Assembly (NCBI RefSeq): GCF_009799925.1
Contig: NZ_WELK01000003.1
Location: 124,001-188,000 of the forward strand
Length of the DNA: 64,000 nt
Reading direction: 5' to 3'
DNA from: Pseudomonas sp. R-28-1W-6
Lineage (GTDB): Bacteria; Pseudomonadota; Gammaproteobacteria; Pseudomonadales; Pseudomonadaceae
In this document: in pieces, positions 59,424-64,000 of the stretch
Numbering within the stretch: the first letter of the stretch is position 1
Layout of the letters: each line of letters begins with the position of its first letter
The notes under the pieces: model-generated
What the model was told of the DNA's origin: nothing
The model's database searches: none
Seen by the model: only the letters and a program-made list of their open reading frames with translations
Translations under genes and position numbers: made by a program

Positions 59424-59591
59424 CTAATTTATCAATTACTGCTGGGCTTGCTGTACCGAGGCAGCCACGACAGGGCAGGCACCCACAAGGTTCCTGCTGC
59501 ACCTTTTCGCCAGCGTGCGAAGCAGCACCGCCCGCCAGACGGCCACCGGCCGTTCAGGCGAGCTCAATCGCCACTTACAGGAGTCATCACA

Positions 59592-60368
59592 ATGAAAAAA
59601 ATCGCACTTCTCGGCGCCCTGGCGCTTAGCGCCTTCAGCGCCATGACCCAAGCGGCGGAAGCCGACCTGCGTATCGGTATCGAAGCGGCCTACCCGCCCT
59701 TCGCCTTCAAGACGCCGGACGGCAAGATCAGCGGCTTCGACTACGAGATCGGCAACGCCCTGTGCGCAGAGATGCAGGTCAAATGCGAGTGGGTCGAGCA
59801 GGCCTTCGACGGCCTGATCCCCTCCCTGAAAGTGCGCAAGGTCGACGCCGTGCTGTCGTCCATGTCGATCACCCCGGACCGCCTGAAGTCGGTCGACTTC
59901 ACCAAGAAGTACTACCACACCCCCGGCAAGCTGGCGATGAAGGCCGGCAGCGTGGTCAATGACCCGCTGGTCGACCTCAAGGGTAAGAAAGTCGGCGTGC
60001 AGCGCGCCTCGACCTATGATCGCTACGCCAGCGACAAATTCGCCGAGGCGGGCATCGAGGTGGTGCGCTACGGCTCGCAGAACGAGGCCTTCCTCGACCT
60101 GGCCAACGGCCGTCTGGACGCCACCCTGGCCGACGTGGTCAACATCGGCGAAGGCTTCCTGAAAACCGACTCCGGCAAGGGCTTCGCCCTGGTCGGCCCG
60201 GACTTCAACGATCCGAAGTACTTCGGCAATGGCGCCGGTATCGCCGTACGCAAGGGCGACGCCGCTACCGCGGAGAAATTCAGCAACGCCATCGCCGCCC
60301 TGCGCAGCAATGGCAAGTACCAGGAAATCCAGGGCAAGTACTTCGCCTACGACATCTACGGCCAGTAA
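59592..60368 (+). CDS. AotJ-like periplasmic basic amino-acid/dipeptide binding protein
   Basis: 258 residues from MKKIALLGALALSAFSAM. Signal peptide to about 24. It closely resembles AotJ: RIGIEAAYPPFAFKTPDG, FDYEIGNALCAEMQVKCEWVEQ in pieces, SSMSITPDRLKSVDFTKKYY and GVQRASTYDRY. It binds arginine/ornithine-type ligands, and the P. aeruginosa aot system is reported to take up beta-Asp-Arg. The frame is open upstream to 59418, but the ATG at 59592 with the signal peptide is right. It is followed by the AotO/CphZ homologue, as in aot, but aotQ, aotM and aotP are missing here. Confidence 0.92.
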   Translation: MKKIALLGALALSAFSAMTQAAEADLRIGIEAAYPPFAFKTPDGKISGFDYEIGNALCAEMQVKCEWVEQAFDGLIPSLKVRKVDAVLSSMSITPDRLKSVDFTKKYYHTPGKLAMKAGSVVNDPLVDLKGKKVGVQRASTYDRYASDKFAEAGIEVVRYGSQNEAFLDLANGRLDATLADVVNIGEGFLKTDSGKGFALVGPDFNDPKYFGNGAGIAVRKGDAATAEKFSNAIAALRSNGKYQEIQGKYFAYDIYGQ

Positions 60369-60386
60369 CCGCCGCCCAGCACGTGC

Positions 60387-60405
60387 ACCCGGCCCAGCGC
60401 CGGGT
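60387..60405 (+). terminator. Hairpin after the AotJ-like gene
   Basis: Arms ACCCGGC / GCCGGGT with a 5-base loop, 19 bp past the stop. No T-tract, so it is more likely an attenuating or mRNA-stabilising hairpin keeping the binding protein in excess over the downstream enzyme. Confidence 0.45.
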
Positions 60406-60523
60406 ACACTGCATGCTAGTCCTCCCCATTCACTCGCCGAGCCTGCCCGCCCGCGCACCCGCCAAGTCCTCGCAGAAGGCCCGGCCGCGTCGCGCACAGA
60501 GGCACAGGCTCCAAGGAAGCAAC

Positions 60524-61636
60524 ATGCAACACCTTGAGTATTCCCTGCCCTGGAGCGGTCTCGGCACACAGCGCAACCTGTCGGTGTTCCGTTACGGCAG
60601 CGGTGCGCGCAAGGCCTATATCCAGGCGGCCCTGCATGCCGATGAGCTGCCGGGCATGCGCGTCGCAGTGGAACTCAAGCGGCGCCTGCAGGAGCTGGAA
60701 GACGCCGGCTGCCTGCGCGGGGTGATCGAGCTGGTCCCCGCCGCCAACCCCATCGGTCTGGCGCAGATGTTCCAGGCCACCCACCAGGGCCGCTTCGACT
60801 TCTCCAGCGGCAAGAATTTCAACCGCGACTTCCCCAACCTGGCCGCGCCACTGATCCACCACCTGCAAGGCCAGCTGGGTGCTGATGCGGACAGCAACAT
60901 CGAGCTGATCCGCCAGGCCATGCGCCGCGCGATCAGCCAGCTGCCCGAGCCGCAATCGCAGCTCGACGGCCTGCAGCGCCTGCTGTTGCAACACGCCTGC
61001 GACGCCGACGTGGTGCTCGACCTGCATTGCGACTTCGAATCGGTGATGCTGCTCTACGCCCTGCCGCAGGCCTGGCCGCGCCTGCAGGGCCTGGCCGCGC
61101 GCCTGGAGGCCAAGGCGGTGCTGCTGGCCGAGGACTCCGGCGGCCAATCGTTCGACGAGGCCTGCGCCGCGCCCTGGCTGCAACTGGCCGCGGCCTTTCC
61201 CGGTGCCCCCGTGCCACTGGCCTGCCTGACCGCCACCGTCGAGCTGGGCGGCATGGCCGATACCGAACCGCAACGCGCCAGTCGTGACGCCGAGGCGATC
61301 CTGGCCTTCCTCGCCGACCAGGGGCTGCTCAGCGGCAACTGGCCGGCCATCCCCGCCAGCCCCTGCAGCGCCACGCCCTTCGCCGGCGCCCAGTACGCCT
61401 ATGCGCCACACCCCGGCGTGGTCAGCTTCCTGCAACCGCTGGGGGCCCAGGTCAAGGTTGGCGACCCGCTGTTCGAGGTGCTCGATCCGATCAGCGACCG
61501 CCGCTCCCTGGTGCGCGCCACCACCGACGGCGTGCTCTACGCCCGCGAACGCCTGCGCTTCGCCCAGCCCGGCCTATGGCTGGCCAAGGTCGCCGGCGCC
61601 ACGCCGATCCGCACGGGTCGCCTGCTCAGCGACTGA
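60524..61636 (+). CDS. cphZ: AotO/CphZ-type zinc hydrolase (cyanophycin dipeptide hydrolase)
   Basis: 370 residues of the succinylglutamate desuccinylase/aspartoacylase-like (M14) family. Zinc ligands H38 and E41 (AALHADELPG) and H168 (DLHCDFESV), catalytic E240 (TATVELGG), and a C-terminal beta-rich lobe. AotO of P. aeruginosa is, to my knowledge, shown to be a cyanophycin dipeptide hydrolase (CphZ) splitting beta-Asp-Arg into Asp and Arg. The co-location with two cyanophycinases strongly supports this function here. No signal peptide, so cytoplasmic. 155 bp downstream of the AotJ-like gene. CphZ specificity is inference from homology and context. Confidence 0.85.
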   Translation: MQHLEYSLPWSGLGTQRNLSVFRYGSGARKAYIQAALHADELPGMRVAVELKRRLQELEDAGCLRGVIELVPAANPIGLAQMFQATHQGRFDFSSGKNFNRDFPNLAAPLIHHLQGQLGADADSNIELIRQAMRRAISQLPEPQSQLDGLQRLLLQHACDADVVLDLHCDFESVMLLYALPQAWPRLQGLAARLEAKAVLLAEDSGGQSFDEACAAPWLQLAAAFPGAPVPLACLTATVELGGMADTEPQRASRDAEAILAFLADQGLLSGNWPAIPASPCSATPFAGAQYAYAPHPGVVSFLQPLGAQVKVGDPLFEVLDPISDRRSLVRATTDGVLYARERLRFAQPGLWLAKVAGATPIRTGRLLSD

Positions 61637-61791
61637 CGCAGACGCCTCATGTTTCTGGCAGGGACGCCACCCTCTTCGACTGCGCTGGTGGCCAGCTACA
61701 GGCTGGCACTCGGCCACCGGCAACGCGCCTTCGGATACACTGCGGCCTTCTCGTTGTGGTTACCGCCCTTCCCGAACAGGCCTGCACACGC

Positions 61792-62724
61792 ATGACATCC
61801 ACGCCCAGCAACGTCACCGTCTACGCCTCGCCAGTCATGCGCAAGCTGGCGGCCATCACCCCGGACCTGCAACCCTCGCTGCGCAAGGTGGCCGACTTCA
61901 TCCTGCGTCACCCGCTGAAAGCCGCGACCCTGACCATCGAAGAACTGGCCCAGGAAACCGCCACCTCCGCCGCCGCGGTCAACCGCCTGGCGCGCGCCAT
62001 GCAACTGGGCGGCTACAGCGCCCTGAAGTCGGCACTGGTGGCGACCCTGCAGGAACTGGTGTCGCCGGTGGACAAGCTGCGCAACGAGCTGGCCCATCGC
62101 CCGGACGGCACCTTCGGCCTGCAGGAGCAGATGCAGATCGCCAGCAGCAACCTGGGCAGCACCGCCAACAGCAACAGCATCGCCGCCTTCGAGGGCTTCG
62201 TCGGCAGCCTGACCGCCGCCCGGCGCATCTACATCCTCGGCTTCGGCAACAGCGCCTACATGGCCGGCCTGGCCGCCGCCAACCTGGTGCCCTACTGCGC
62301 CGACGCGGTGGCCGTCAGCATGGAGGGCGGCAACGAGAACGCCGCCTATCGCCTGGCCAGCATCACCGAGCACGACGCCCTGCTCGCCATCTCCCTGCCC
62401 CGCTACTCGCTGGACACCCTGCAACTGGCGCGCTTCTCCCTCGAACGCGGGGCCAAGGTGCTGGCCATCACCGACTCGCCGGCCTCGCCGCTGGCCGCCA
62501 TCGCCGACCACTGCCTGTTCGCCCCGGCCAGCCACCCGGTGCTGATCAGCTCCAACACCGCCGTGCTGGCGCTGATCGAAAGCCTGGTAGCGACCGTGAT
62601 GACACGCAACAAGGAGGCAGTGAAGCTGGCCGCCGAGCTGACCGAAAGCGTGCTGTCCTACCTGCATGTGCCGAGCAGCGAGACGCCGGCACGCAAGCGC
62701 CTGCGCAAGCGCAAGGAACGCTGA
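61792..62724 (+). CDS. MurR/RpiR-family transcriptional regulator
   Basis: 310 residues from the ATG at 61792 (a frame to 61576 has no family support). The N-terminal RpiR helix-turn-helix (about 1-77) has [25 protein letters not shown], and the C-terminal SIS sugar-phosphate-binding domain (about 125-265) has [16 protein letters not shown] and [15 protein letters not shown] charged lysine/arginine tail follows. It probably regulates this cluster and may bind the inverted repeats in the divergent control region, though RpiR ligands are usually phosphosugars. 155 bp after the CphZ gene. Confidence 0.88.
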   Translation: MTSTPSNVTVYASPVMRKLAAITPDLQPSLRKVADFILRHPLKAATLTIEELAQETATSAAAVNRLARAMQLGGYSALKSALVATLQELVSPVDKLRNELAHRPDGTFGLQEQMQIASSNLGSTANSNSIAAFEGFVGSLTAARRIYILGFGNSAYMAGLAAANLVPYCADAVAVSMEGGNENAAYRLASITEHDALLAISLPRYSLDTLQLARFSLERGAKVLAITDSPASPLAAIADHCLFAPASHPVLISSNTAVLALIESLVATVMTRNKEAVKLAAELTESVLSYLHVPSSETPARKRLRKRKER

Positions 62725-62830
62725 GACCCTGCCGGGCCAGGCGAAGAAAGGTAACTGCTGGTCGCTTCCTCGACCTTGGAATCGCGCCAGCGGGTGTAAG
62801 CTTCTGACTGACCAGTCACAGGAGCACGGC

Positions 62831-64000
<1,170 letters not shown>

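Larger units (their letters stand above)
59045..59591. promoter_or_regulatory. AT-rich divergent control region of the cyanophycin locus
   Basis: 547 bp without a gene. The central 59190-59440 is far more AT-rich than the rest of the window. It contains a sigma-54-like promoter pointing at the SLH cyanophycinase (59249-59265), an inverted repeat ATTCGTC/GACGAAT (59335-59369) and the 12-bp arms at 59376-59423. TGTCAC at 59419 with AA about 9 bp later is a near match to the Pseudomonas ArgR half-site. The first 150 bp next to the SLH gene look unremarkable. Confidence 0.6.

Overview
The window reads as chromosomal DNA of a GC-rich gamma-proteobacterium of the genus Pseudomonas. From memory, the gene order from pmbA to piuA follows the P. 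aeruginosa PAO1 block around PA4466-PA4519 (npr/ptsO, pmbA, yjgA, tldD, a nitrilase-like gene, yhdP, rng, maf, mreDCB, gatCAB, mag operon, roxSR, dpp, pxp, piu, speC). The species is not P. aeruginosa: it has extra genes, a single dppA before dppBCDF, species-specific palindromic repeats, and a cyanophycin-degradation island. That island recalls environmental pseudomonads such as P. alcaligenes or P. anguilliseptica, known for secreted cyanophycinases. This attribution is inference.

Layout. 1-11 kb is housekeeping: the end of the nitrogen-PTS phosphocarrier NPr, the TldD/TldE protease pair with DarP (YjgA), a nitrilase-superfamily amidase, the giant envelope protein YhdP, RNase G and Maf. 10.9-13.5 kb is the mreBCD shape operon (minus strand), divergent from gatCAB (13.7-17.0 kb). 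17.1-17.9 kb holds a short RlpA-like lipoprotein and a PcaC-like protein, both touching palindromic repeats. 18.0-28.3 kb is the complete alpha-2-macroglobulin operon magA-F (minus strand). MagD carries the thioester motif, and MagC and MagE carry motifs that look like peptidoglycan-active enzymes. 28.6-31.5 kb has an AEC transporter and the RoxS/RoxR redox two-component system. 31.7-38.3 kb has a SIMPL-domain protein and dppABCDF. 38.6-39.1 kb encodes an exported protein made almost only of 12-residue repeats. 39.2-41.5 kb is the 5-oxoprolinase set pxpABC. 41.7-48.3 kb is an iron-uptake cluster (PiuA receptor, PiuC hydroxylase, an FMN alpha-hydroxy-acid oxidase, PiuB-type PepSY/flavodoxin reductase) with Fur-box-like sites. 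48.6-53.2 kb has speC, prfC and a DUF3422 gene.

53.2-64 kb is the most interesting part. It holds two different exported cyanophycinases (one fused to three SLH repeats), an OprD porin, two periplasmic basic-amino-acid-type binding proteins, an AotO/CphZ-type zinc hydrolase, an RpiR regulator and the start of an L-serine dehydratase. They lie on both sides of a 547-bp AT-rich control region with a sigma-54-like promoter and a long inverted repeat. Together they could degrade cyanophycin outside the cytoplasm, pass beta-Asp-Arg through the outer membrane, bind it in the periplasm and hydrolyse it inside. No ABC permease or ATPase gene for this substrate is visible in the window.

I found no tRNA, rRNA, CRISPR array, insertion sequence or prophage.
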